Positions 6,978 through 13,516 of a stretch of DNA of 35,513 nt are shown here, in pieces. Both the position numbers and the translations under genes were made by a program. The notes below the pieces were generated by a model. The model saw nothing but the letters and a program-made list of their open reading frames with translations. It was not told the DNA's origin and searched no databases. Location: assembly GCA_024213275.1 (NCBI GenBank), contig JANAVG010000016.1, positions 83,540 through 119,052 on the forward strand. Reading direction: 5' to 3'. The DNA comes from Rossellomorea sp. BNER. GTDB lineage: Bacteria; Bacillota; Bacilli; Bacillales; Bacillaceae_B. Numbering within the stretch: the first letter of the stretch is position 1; the number at the start of each line of letters is the position of its first letter.

Positions 6978-7448
6978 TTGCGGAATCCTAATCAATCCTC
7001 TCCTCTATCCGCTACTGTAATAAACCTCTCTAAAGCCATTTTTACAGTAAATCGACATGCTAAAACAGCTATAAATCCCGGATATCTCTATTATTTAAAA
7101 AAACAAGCCCTTTTAAAAATGATTAAAGAAGGCAAAGCAAATAAAGTCGGACTACATTTTTCTAACAACCCTAAATATAGTCAACAGCAATCCGACGTCC
7201 TTGTGTCATGTGGAGAATATACATTTCATATACCACCTACTAAAAAAGATTTCGAAGATTTGCCACATTTAGGTACTCTAAATCAGAAATCAAGAAATCC
7301 TAAATGTCGGATGAGTTTATCTGAAGCAAAATCTATACTTGAAAGGTATACAGGCTTAGCTGAGAAGGACTCAAACAATAGGAAAAAACCGTCATCGAAT
7401 AAATATAATAAACCTATTTTTAAGAAACTTGGAGATAGTTTCTTCTAA
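6978..7448 (+). CDS. ykyB: YkyB-like conserved protein
   Basis: This 156-residue protein closely resembles B. subtilis YkyB (154 aa). Shared blocks are TVNRHAKTA, GLHFSNNPKYSQQQSDVLVS, FHIPPTKKDFEDLPHLGTLN and the end FKKLGDSFF. The family is basic, cytosolic and of unknown function. The start is TTG at 6978, eight bases after AAAGGAG; a TTG at 6960 has no site before it. In B. subtilis ykyB lies next to cheV as it does here, and the two genes converge on a shared terminator. Confidence 0.9.
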   Translation: MRNPNQSSPLSATVINLSKAIFTVNRHAKTAINPGYLYYLKKQALLKMIKEGKANKVGLHFSNNPKYSQQQSDVLVSCGEYTFHIPPTKKDFEDLPHLGTLNQKSRNPKCRMSLSEAKSILERYTGLAEKDSNNRKKPSSNKYNKPIFKKLGDSFF

Positions 7449-7496
7449 TTTTTCCTTTTATATTTTAGCGCATTAACGCAAATATTCGTCAAAGTG

Positions 7497-7528
7497 AAAA
7501 AGGATTGCTCAATTGAGTAATCCTTTTT
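7497..7528. terminator. Bidirectional terminator between ykyB and cheV
   Basis: A nearly symmetrical hairpin runs AAAAAGGATT, a CTCAATTGAG palindrome, then AATCCTTTTT. It gives a T tract on both strands and serves both convergent genes. Confidence 0.88.
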
Positions 7529-7550
7529 AGTCTGTTCATATAGCTCTTTA

Positions 7551-8456
7551 TTAAAGGATATATTGATCAACCTTTAATACAAGTTCAGCAATATCTGGCT
7601 TACTTACCTGGTCTTCAGCTCCAACCAATTCACCTTTATGTTTTAAATCTTCTGTAATTAAAGATGAAAAGATAATACATGGTAACTTACGTAAAATTTC
7701 ATGGTTCTTTATTCTTTTTGTGAGATGATGGCCATCCATTTGTGGCATTTCGATATCGGTTATAACTAACTGGACTTTCTCTTCAATGGCAACAGAAGCG
7801 GCAGCTAATGATTCAAGATATTTTAACGCATCATGACCATTTTCAAAAAACTCTACATCCATATAACCCGCTTCAGATAATGTATCGTTCAGTAGCTTTC
7901 TTAATAATGGAGAGTCTTCTGCAACAACTATTTTCTTATGGATTCTCTCTCTTTTTCCTAGCTTTTTCAATTCTTTCATTTGAACACCTGATTCAGGATT
8001 GATTTCAACCATAATACTCTCAAAATCCAGGAGTAGAATCATTTTGTTATCGCGTTTAATGACACCTATTATCTTTGAAGCTCCACTTTTATACAGATCA
8101 GAAGGCTTTTCAATTTGATCCCAAGAAATTCTATGTATTTGTGTTACATTATTAACATGAAATACGACTTTTTGTTTATTAAACTCAGAAACGATTAATT
8201 TTGCTTCCTTTGAATCACTTAAGGGAGTTAATTGAAGAGCCATGGACATATCTATAACTGGTAATACTTCACCCCTAAGCTGGATGATCCCCTCAACATT
8301 TGGATGTGAATGAGGAATTTGAGTAACTGGAATTGGTTGAATAATTTCCTTGACCTTGATGACATTAATGCCGAACCGATTGCCTCCGACTTCAAATTCA
8401 ACAATCTCCAACTCGTTTGTCCCACTTTCTAATAGTATACCTGTATCTTTTTTCAT
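7551..8456 (-). CDS. cheV: CheV, CheW-receiver chemotaxis coupling protein
   Basis: This 301-residue protein has an N-terminal CheW-like domain (about 15-155; QLRGEVLPVIDM is typical) and a C-terminal response-regulator receiver (about 172-300). The receiver has the acidic pair (Glu180, Asp181), phosphorylation site Asp234 in VITDIEMPQMDG, and the lysine in VSKPD. CheV couples chemoreceptors to the CheA kinase, and its phosphorylation contributes to adaptation. The length equals the B. subtilis protein. GGGAAGGGTG lies upstream at acceptable spacing. A sigma-D-like promoter lies 35 bases before the start, in line with flagellar control. It converges with ykyB. Confidence 0.95.
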   Translation of the reverse strand: MKKDTGILLESGTNELEIVEFEVGGNRFGINVIKVKEIIQPIPVTQIPHSHPNVEGIIQLRGEVLPVIDMSMALQLTPLSDSKEAKLIVSEFNKQKVVFHVNNVTQIHRISWDQIEKPSDLYKSGASKIIGVIKRDNKMILLLDFESIMVEINPESGVQMKELKKLGKRERIHKKIVVAEDSPLLRKLLNDTLSEAGYMDVEFFENGHDALKYLESLAAASVAIEEKVQLVITDIEMPQMDGHHLTKRIKNHEILRKLPCIIFSSLITEDLKHKGELVGAEDQVSKPDIAELVLKVDQYIL

Positions 8457-8490
8457 AATTCGACACCCTTCCCATGCACTTTCTATTAAT

Positions 8491-8517
8491 ATATCATTCT
8501 GGAAAGGAAATATCTTA
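8491..8517 (-). promoter_or_regulatory. Sigma-D-like promoter of cheV
   Basis: On the minus strand TAAG (8514-8517), 15 bases, then AATGATAT (8491-8498) resembles the sigma-D consensus TAAA-N15-GCCGATAT (3 of 4 and 5 of 8 positions). Sigma-D controls motility genes, including cheV in B. subtilis. Confidence 0.5.
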
Positions 8518-8622
8518 AAATTAGGAAGTTTTTACCAGCCTTTTACTGCTAGGATAAGGCAATCTTACATATGTTCATTATAAGTGGCCAAATTAAATGA
8601 TATTCGCTTTTTGTCAATTTTT

Positions 8623-8793
8623 CCAATGCTCTTTTCGTACACTTTATGCTTTTGGTCAATGATAGACCTCTTAAATCATTCAATACTAGTGCACCAATTA
8701 TTGCTTTGACGAAAAGATGCCCCGAAACCATAATCATTACGGGTTTCTATTCTGATTCGAAAAGCAACAATTTATTCGAAAACTGCCTATCCA
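8623..8793 (-). mobile_element. MITE-like repeat, type II (copy F)
   Basis: On the minus strand the element reads GGCAGTTTTCG at its left end and CGAAAAGAGC at its right end. Its core is clearly the same as that of the copy at 32833-32994, for example CGGGGCATCTTTTCG and GTATTGAATGATTTAA. The flanks ATTGGATA and ATTGGAAA look like a decayed target duplication. It encodes no transposase. It lies between cheV and ykuV, downstream of ykuV. A promoter-like TTGACG-N17-CATAAT lies at 8706-8734 on the plus strand. Confidence 0.75.
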
Positions 8794-8833
8794 ATTAAAC
8801 TGTTATTCTAAATAAAGACAAATCATTTTTAAA

Positions 8834-8907
8834 GGAACTCAGTCAAAAAACATTCCTTTCTAGCTATTTTTTACACAGTCTAGCCATTCATAGTTTTGCT
8901 GAGTTCC
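8834..8907 (-). terminator. Long-loop hairpin downstream of ykuV
   Basis: GGAACTCAG (8834-8842) pairs perfectly with CTGAGTTCC (8899-8907). The stem extends with AAAA/TTTT pairs, and the loop is over 50 bases. On the minus strand the stem ends in TTTAAAAATG, a weak tail. It is the only terminator candidate for ykuV. Confidence 0.45.
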
Positions 8908-8921
8908 AGTGTGAACATTTT

Positions 8922-9368
8922 TTATTTTTCAGTACCCAGTACCCGATTGATTCGTTTACGTAGCATATCCATTCCACTTCCACCTGCTTGAAAGTGACGA
9001 AGCTTTCCTTCCTCATCAAATACATAGTATGCAGGAACGTATTTATTCTCAAAAGCATCTGTTAATTTATGATCACTATCTACAAATATAGGCTGCGTAA
9101 TATCATGTCCTAAGGCCATTTGTTCAATAACACCCATATCAAGATCGTCTTCAGAACGCGGCATATGGACTGCTATAACATTTAGCTCATCTTCATACTC
9201 ATCTCTTAATTCATTGATTTCCGGCATTGCTTCTTTACAAAGATGGCAACTGACTGACCAAAAATGAATGAGTGTTGGTTTCTCTCCTACCAAATCATTT
9301 TTGGTTAATTCTTCATTTATCCATTTTGTTGCCCCTGATAATTCAGGCATTTCAGTGCGTAATTTCAT
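8922..9368 (-). CDS. ykuV: YkuV, thioredoxin-like thiol-disulfide oxidoreductase
   Basis: This 148-residue protein has the same length as B. subtilis YkuV and matches it strongly, including PTLIHFWSVSCHLCKEAMP, VAVHMPRSEDDLD and ITQPIFVDSDHKLTDAFEN. The active site is Cys41-His-Leu-Cys44 and the cis-proline lies in YVPAYY. It has no signal peptide, so it acts in the cytosol, where the B. subtilis protein has thioredoxin-like activity. AGGAG precedes the ATG. The promoter is close to consensus and holds a Fur-like box, with a PerR-like box downstream. In B. subtilis ykuV lies beyond ykuN-U; here it sits between cheV and patA, so this gene has moved. Confidence 0.94.
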   Translation of the reverse strand: MKLRTEMPELSGATKWINEELTKNDLVGEKPTLIHFWSVSCHLCKEAMPEINELRDEYEDELNVIAVHMPRSEDDLDMGVIEQMALGHDITQPIFVDSDHKLTDAFENKYVPAYYVFDEEGKLRHFQAGGSGMDMLRKRINRVLGTEK

Positions 9369-9404
9369 TTAAAACCACTCCTATTAATTATAGTAATTTT
9401 TTAA

Positions 9405-9419
9405 TTATAATAATTATTA
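9405..9419 (-). promoter_or_regulatory. PerR-like box in the ykuV leader
   Basis: TTATAATAATTATTA differs from the B. subtilis PerR consensus TTATAATnATTATAA at one of its 14 defined positions. It lies in the 5' leader just past the predicted start of transcription. The region is very AT-rich, which weakens the case. Confidence 0.4.
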
Positions 9420-9434
9420 TATAATACATTCTAT

Positions 9435-9463
9435 ATTATATAAACGATAATCATTCTCGTCAA
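9435..9463 (-). promoter_or_regulatory. Near-consensus sigma-A promoter of ykuV
   Basis: On the minus strand TTGACG (9458-9463) and a perfect TATAAT (9435-9440) are exactly 17 bases apart. Transcription would begin near 9428, giving a leader of about 60 bases. Confidence 0.85.
9445..9459 (-). promoter_or_regulatory. Fur-like box inside the ykuV promoter
   Basis: CGATAATCATTCTCG matches the Fur 7-1-7 form TGATAATnATTATCA at 11 of 14 positions. It fills the spacer between -10 and -35, where binding would exclude RNA polymerase. Confidence 0.45.
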
Positions 9464-9523
9464 TAGTTTTGCTTTATAATTTTCTGCATAGATTATTTAA
9501 CTGATTTAATGAAAGGAACAAAA

Positions 9524-9625
9524 AATGCAAGCTCCCTGTGTAGCCACAACAAGCATAAGCCAATCCATGAAAGAATGGCCACTTCCTTCATGGATTGGCT
9601 TAGACTTCCAGGCTGAATATAGATA
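9524..9625 (+). CDS. Possible 33-residue peptide gene
   Basis: A short frame starting MQAPCVATTSISQSM has AAAGG eight bases before its ATG and ends at TAG 9623-9625. The frame runs through a 16-bp perfect inverted repeat, so its sequence may simply reflect that structure. No promoter of quality is visible on this strand. I do not recognise the peptide. It is as likely to be chance as real. Confidence 0.2.
9556..9602. repeat. Perfect 16-bp inverted repeat, 15-base loop
   Basis: TAAGCCAATCCATGAA (9556-9571) is repeated inverted at 9587-9602. There is no T tract on either strand, so it is not a normal terminator. A proper terminator lies 70 bases further right. Confidence 0.85.
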
Positions 9626-9674
9626 GATATATTTCAAAGTTATCAACATATTTGTATTTTAATTTCTATAAAAT

Positions 9675-9711
9675 AAAAAAAAGCAGGAGGCTCGTGCTAC
9701 CTGCTTTTTTT
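9675..9711. terminator. Bidirectional terminator after the MFS gene
   Basis: AAAAAAAGCAGG pairs with CCTGCTTTTTTT around a 12-base loop, with T tracts in both directions. It ends the transporter transcript on the minus strand. Confidence 0.92.
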
Positions 9712-9723
9712 ATCTATTAAATA

Positions 9724-11034
9724 TTAGTGTGCTTCTTTCACTCTTGTATGAACGATTAATCCAATAACCGTCATAATAATTAATGATCCTAGAGCTAAGC
9801 GACTTGCAAGGTTACCGTAACTTGCAAACGCAAGCGTGATACTTCCATATATTAATGGGCCAAGAATACTGGACACCTTACCGGAAAAGGCAAACAAGCC
9901 AAAGAATTGCCCTCTTTTCTCCTCTGGTGTCAGCTCTACAATTAGCGTTCGTGATGTAACCCACATCGACCCAAGTGCTACCCCAAACAAACTGCCTGCT
10001 AGCCAAAACATCCATTCACTGTACGCAAAAACAGCAATCCCTAGGGATAGGAGCATTAGCCACCCTACATAAGCTACACCTCGTCTAGCGCCGACCTTCT
10101 TAGTTAACAAGCCAAAAATAAAGGAACCAATAACACTTGAAACGGTCGATACTAAATATAGCAATATGAATTCCGAAGTCGAAAAACCGACAATAGCCTT
10201 TGCATAGACAGCCATCATGGCAATCGTAGTGGCAATGGCATCATTCAGGAAGAAATACGCAACCATGAAGGTGAAGACACCTTTATATGATTTCATCTCT
10301 TTAAATGTCGCAATAATCTCCCTATACCCTGAAAGAAATGATTGTTTAGCTTTTTGCGGTTTCGGTTTTTCTTTTATAAAAATGAATAACGGCAATGAGA
10401 ACAATAAAAATAATAGGGACGTTGGTATGAAGGCTTGATGAAAGCCCGAATCCCCAACGTAAAGATAAACGGTTAGTCCAAGCAATGTGCCCAAATACCC
10501 TACAGCCACACCAAATCCAGAAATAACAGGGATTTCTTCCTTCTGTCCTAGATCAGCAATCATGGAATCATAAAATACTAAGCTTGAATGAAAAAAGAAC
10601 TTCGATAAAATAAACAATAATATTACCATTGCTAACGGTAGTGGCAATCCAAATATCTCTGTATCCGTTCCAAGCCCACCAAAGACCCCCATTAAAAAGG
10701 TTCCTGACACTGTAATCAAGGTGAAGATCATAATATACTTCTTTCTCCTACCTGTACGGTCAATCATTACTCCAAATAAAGGTGAGAATAACACTAATAA
10801 AAAACTTGCAAAAGCATTAGCATAAGAGATAAATGTACTTGCTATTTGGTTAAGAACTTCACTTTCACCTACGACTTCCTGTAAATAAAATGGAAAGAAA
10901 ATCGTATTAATATTTGAAGAAAATATTGTATTCGCAAAGTCGTACAATGCCCAAGATATGATCGGAAGCGTAAATAATAACCTTACATTACTTTTAGGTT
11001 TTTCAATCTGTGATTTAGGTTGTTGAACTTCCAT
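9724..11034 (-). CDS. MFS transporter, UMF1/YxiO-like
   Basis: This 436-residue integral membrane protein has about 12 hydrophobic segments. The first segment region SWALYDFANTIFSSNINT is typical of the UMF1 (Atg22-like) branch of the major facilitator superfamily, which includes B. subtilis YxiO. The loop DRTGRRKKY (about residues 90-98) is the MFS motif between segments 2 and 3. The substrate is unknown for the bacterial members, so any specific substrate would be a guess. GAGGGGGG precedes the ATG. It is flanked by ykuV and patA on opposite sides, is transcribed alone and ends at a strong terminator. B. subtilis has a different MFS gene (ykuC) near ykyB; the present protein does not look like that one. 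Confidence 0.85.
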   Translation of the reverse strand: MEVQQPKSQIEKPKSNVRLLFTLPIISWALYDFANTIFSSNINTIFFPFYLQEVVGESEVLNQIASTFISYANAFASFLLVLFSPLFGVMIDRTGRRKKYIMIFTLITVSGTFLMGVFGGLGTDTEIFGLPLPLAMVILLFILSKFFFHSSLVFYDSMIADLGQKEEIPVISGFGVAVGYLGTLLGLTVYLYVGDSGFHQAFIPTSLLFLLFSLPLFIFIKEKPKPQKAKQSFLSGYREIIATFKEMKSYKGVFTFMVAYFFLNDAIATTIAMMAVYAKAIVGFSTSEFILLYLVSTVSSVIGSFIFGLLTKKVGARRGVAYVGWLMLLSLGIAVFAYSEWMFWLAGSLFGVALGSMWVTSRTLIVELTPEEKRGQFFGLFAFSGKVSSILGPLIYGSITLAFASYGNLASRLALGSLIIMTVIGLIVHTRVKEAH

Positions 11035-11358
11035 CCTAATTCCCCCCCTCTTTGACCTATATACATTCCACTTCTTGTTCCTACTTTCCTTTTCTTTTAC
11101 GAAAACTTAATATAATTTATTATTAAAACAGGGAAATCAGCACTAAAGACAAAAATAAAAAGACTGGTATTAAGCTTGGTTCTTGGGATTTATCGAAACT
11201 ATTATCCAAACCCAAGCCTAAAGACCTTGTCTTTTCAACTAACTAATTTTTAACAAATGGGCATATACATCATTAAAGTATAATTAAATCGTCAACTACT
11301 CAACTATTCATTTTTAATGTAGAATAATGAAAAAGGTTAGAAAAAAGAAGGTGATATA
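11035..11358. other. Divergent intergenic region with nested inverted repeats
   Basis: No gene is seen. AAAGACAA near 11144 pairs with TTGTCTTT near 11228, and inside this GCTTGG near 11173 pairs with CCAAGC near 11213, so a branched RNA fold is possible. No known riboswitch signature is present. The patA ribosome-binding site AGAAGGTGA lies at the right end. Confidence 0.4.
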
Positions 11359-12513
11359 GTGGAACAATTGATCAATCAAAACGTAAAAAACATCCAAATA
11401 TCAGGTATCAGACGTTTCTTCAATATGATTTCGGGTATTGAAGATATGATTTCTTTAACAATTGGGCAGCCAGATTTTCAAACGCCTCAACATATTAAAG
11501 AAGCAGCAAAAGAAGCAATTGACGAAGGATTCACAAATTATACCCATAATGCTGGCTTCCCTGCACTTAGAGAAGCTGCGACACGCTATTTAAAAAATAA
11601 ATATGATCTTACATATAATTTAAATGAAGTGATTATTACTAATGGTGCATCACAGGCAATTGATGCAGCATTACGTACAATTCTTTCTCCAGGAGATGAG
11701 GTTGTACTGCCTGGACCTGTTTACCCAGGATATGAGCCTATCATTACCCTTTGTAATGCAAATCCCATATACGCGGATACAAGAAACACTAATTTTAAAT
11801 TAACAAAAGAAGTTCTTGAAGAATCTATCACGTCTAGAACAAAATGTATTATTTTACCCTACCCATCAAATCCTACAGGAATGAGTTTTACAGAAGATGA
11901 ATTACGTGAAATCGCAAACCTTATTAGAGGTAAAAATATATTTGTTTTAGCTGATGAAATTTATAGTGAACTAACCTTCGACCGCCCGCATACTTCTATT
12001 GCAAAATTGTTGAGAAAGCAAACAATTGTCATAAATGGATTGTCAAAATCGCACTCTATGACAGGCTGGCGAGTCGGAATTTTATGTGCCCCAGAGGAAA
12101 TACTTCAACATATTCTTAAGGTACATCAGTATAATGTATCATGTGCTTCCTCTATATCTCAAAAGGCAGCATATGCGGCATTAACTAAAGGAGTAGACGA
12201 TGGGGTAGAGATGATGAAAACATACAAACAGCGCAGAGATTATGCATATGGTAGATTGGAGAAAATGGGTTTTAAAGTCGTCAACCCAGACGGTGCCTTT
12301 TATTTCTTTATTAAAATACCAGAATCGATCAAAAAAGACTCCCTATCATTTTCTCTAGAATTAGCACAATCCTATAAGGTTGGTGTCGTACCTGGAAGTG
12401 CTTTCTCCCCTCTTGGTGAAGGTTATATTCGAATATCTTATGCTTGTTCTAACGAGTTGTTAGAGGAAGGGTTAAATAGAATTGAGTTGTTTTTAAATAA
12501 ACTTCTAAAATAG
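11359..12513 (+). CDS. patA: PatA, class I aminotransferase (N-acetyl-LL-diaminopimelate type)
   Basis: This 384-residue PLP enzyme of fold type I resembles B. subtilis PatA. It has YTHNAGFPALREA, PYPSNPTG, LADEIYSEL and the PLP lysine in NGLSKSHSMTGWRVG, followed by the arginine of the phosphate cup. PatA is proposed to convert N-acetyl-L,L-diaminopimelate and 2-oxoglutarate in lysine and cell-wall precursor synthesis. The start is GTG at 11359 with AGAAGGTGA just upstream. It stands alone and ends at a long hairpin terminator. In B. subtilis it is next to cheV; here the transporter and ykuV lie in between. Other aromatic or branched-chain substrates cannot be excluded from sequence. Confidence 0.88.
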   Translation: MEQLINQNVKNIQISGIRRFFNMISGIEDMISLTIGQPDFQTPQHIKEAAKEAIDEGFTNYTHNAGFPALREAATRYLKNKYDLTYNLNEVIITNGASQAIDAALRTILSPGDEVVLPGPVYPGYEPIITLCNANPIYADTRNTNFKLTKEVLEESITSRTKCIILPYPSNPTGMSFTEDELREIANLIRGKNIFVLADEIYSELTFDRPHTSIAKLLRKQTIVINGLSKSHSMTGWRVGILCAPEEILQHILKVHQYNVSCASSISQKAAYAALTKGVDDGVEMMKTYKQRRDYAYGRLEKMGFKVVNPDGAFYFFIKIPESIKKDSLSFSLELAQSYKVGVVPGSAFSPLGEGYIRISYACSNELLEEGLNRIELFLNKLLK

Positions 12514-12518
12514 TGTAG

Positions 12519-12643
12519 AGGCTGTCCCAAAATCCAAGTGTCAGGAACCTTAATTTCCATAAATAGAAGATAAAGCCCCAATCCTTCTAGTTATGGAAAT
12601 AAATGTGGTTCCGAACCTCTTTTGGAACAGCCGCGATTTTTTT
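12519..12643 (+). terminator. Long multi-arm hairpin and terminator after patA
   Basis: AGGCTGTCCCAAAA (12519-12532) pairs with TTTTGGAACAGCC (12620-12632), followed by a run of seven T. Inside it GGAACC, TTTCCATAA and TAGAAG pair in order with GGTTCC, TTATGGAAA and CTTCTA, so almost the whole 114 bases fold on themselves. The outer arm resembles the ends of some insertion sequences, so a MITE origin is possible. Confidence 0.75.
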
Positions 12644-12657
12644 ATTCGGTAGCATTA

Positions 12658-12834
12658 TTAGCCTTTAAATTCACCATTATTTTTAGAGGCTTTTTCTTTT
12701 TTGGCTTTATCTTTATGAATTTTATTTGCTGCTGCACTTCCCATCTCATGGGCAAACTCTTCATTAAGGACAGCGGAGTCAAATCCTTTTTTATTTTTTT
12801 GCGCCGGATCATTTTTCTTTGTTCTTTTGGCCAT
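12658..12834 (-). CDS. Small hydrophilic 58-residue protein
   Basis: This 58-residue protein is lysine-rich at both ends (MAKRTKKNDPAQKNKKGFDS and HKDKAKKEKASKNNGEFKG) with a short helix-like centre AVLNEEFAHEMGSAAANK. It has no membrane segment. It starts at ATG 12834 with AAGGAGGG eight bases upstream, a strong site for so small a gene. Size and composition resemble the small spore proteins and YfhD-type proteins of Bacillaceae, but I cannot assign it to either. It converges with patA. Coding is supported by the ribosome-binding site and the even use of third-position A/T, not by a named homologue. Confidence 0.65.
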   Translation of the reverse strand: MAKRTKKNDPAQKNKKGFDSAVLNEEFAHEMGSAAANKIHKDKAKKEKASKNNGEFKG

Positions 12835-12928
12835 TCATCATCCCTCCTTATAACTTAACGTTCTACTTTATTTTTCTTTAACATCTCCAAAGTTATTCAA
12901 TACTGTCCGTTAAAAGTTATAAAGAAAG

Positions 12929-13147
12929 TTTTTATTTAAGGCTATTTTCTAAAAGCTTGTTGTTTTATAAATAGATTGTGAATGCAAACCATCGATAAAG
13001 AAGTTGATTGGAGCGGAAGGTGCGAGTCTCCTGCGGGAGCTGCGGGACAGGTGAGACCCCGGGCTCACCGCCCGCCCCGCGGAAAGCGAGCAACCACTAC
13101 CCTTTTTGAAAGTGGCAACAAAATCACGAAAACAGCTTAAATAAAAA
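12929..13147 (+). mobile_element. MITE-like repeat, type I with GC-rich core (copy A)
   Basis: Left end AAGGCTATTTTCTAAAAGC and right end GAAAACAGCTT form an imperfect terminal inverted repeat that also pairs TTGTTG with CAACAA. The pairing runs outward through TTTTTATTTAAG and CTTAAATAAAAA. The core is far richer in GC than its surroundings (GAGTCTCCTGCGGGAGCTGC, CCGCCCGCCCCGCGG). It encodes no protein. Related cores occur at 25468-25615, 27902-28082 and 35327-35513. The flanks here are inverted, not direct, repeats. Confidence 0.75.
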
Positions 13148-13158
13148 TGCAGCAAAGG

Positions 13159-13188
13159 AAAAAAAAAGAAGCCCTCTAAATGGGCTTC
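13159..13188 (-). terminator. Minus-strand terminator with no obvious gene
   Basis: GAAGCCC (13168-13174) pairs with GGGCTTC (13182-13188), and nine T follow on the minus strand. The ptsHI operon already has its own terminator at 13374-13409, so this one may end a short transcript from 13190-13370 or act as a second stop. Confidence 0.75.
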
Positions 13189-13322
13189 ATATGAAAAGGG
13201 AGAATTAAGTGAAAACCTACTTTATGCTTGGTTATAGATTACCCCATTCATTTATTGACAAACATTTCAATATTGGAAATACAAATAAAAAAATCTCAAA
13301 AATATTTTTCTAATATACTTTA

Positions 13323-13336
13323 AAAAAGCGCTTACA
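13323..13336. promoter_or_regulatory. Cre-like CcpA site
   Basis: AAAAAGCGCTTACA matches the core of the catabolite-responsive element form TGAAAGCGCTTTCA except for its first two bases and one in the right half. It lies between the ptsHI terminator and the second terminator at 13159-13188. The gene it would control is unclear. Confidence 0.4.
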
Positions 13337-13373
13337 TCCCTTATAATAAAACTATCTTAATAAAAATAGAGAA

Positions 13374-13409
13374 GAAAAAAAGAACCAGATGCACCACTAC
13401 ACCTGGTTC
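13374..13409 (-). terminator. Terminator of ptsHI
   Basis: GAACCAG (13382-13388) pairs with CTGGTTC (13403-13409) around a 14-base loop, followed by eight T on the minus strand. Confidence 0.88.
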
Positions 13410-13516
13410 AAATAAGGGGATATAACTGAGAATGAAAAGGCTATCTAAGTTCTACCGCTAGGGGTAGTATTACTTTACCCTCATTATTTCCCTATAACAC
13501 ATTACTTACATATTGA

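Noticed and set aside
8549..8737. 62-codon frame on the minus strand starting MIMVSGHLFV
   Set aside because: It lies mostly inside mobile repeat F, has no ribosome-binding site, and the same stretch in copy E does not keep a matching open frame.
12949..13155. 68-codon minus-strand frame rich in Ser and Arg
   Set aside because: It is the translation of the GC-rich core of mobile repeat A and has no ribosome-binding site.
13209..13313. 34-codon frame after mobile repeat A
   Set aside because: The GTG has only a partial site, no promoter is visible, and the frame is AT-rich with random-looking composition.
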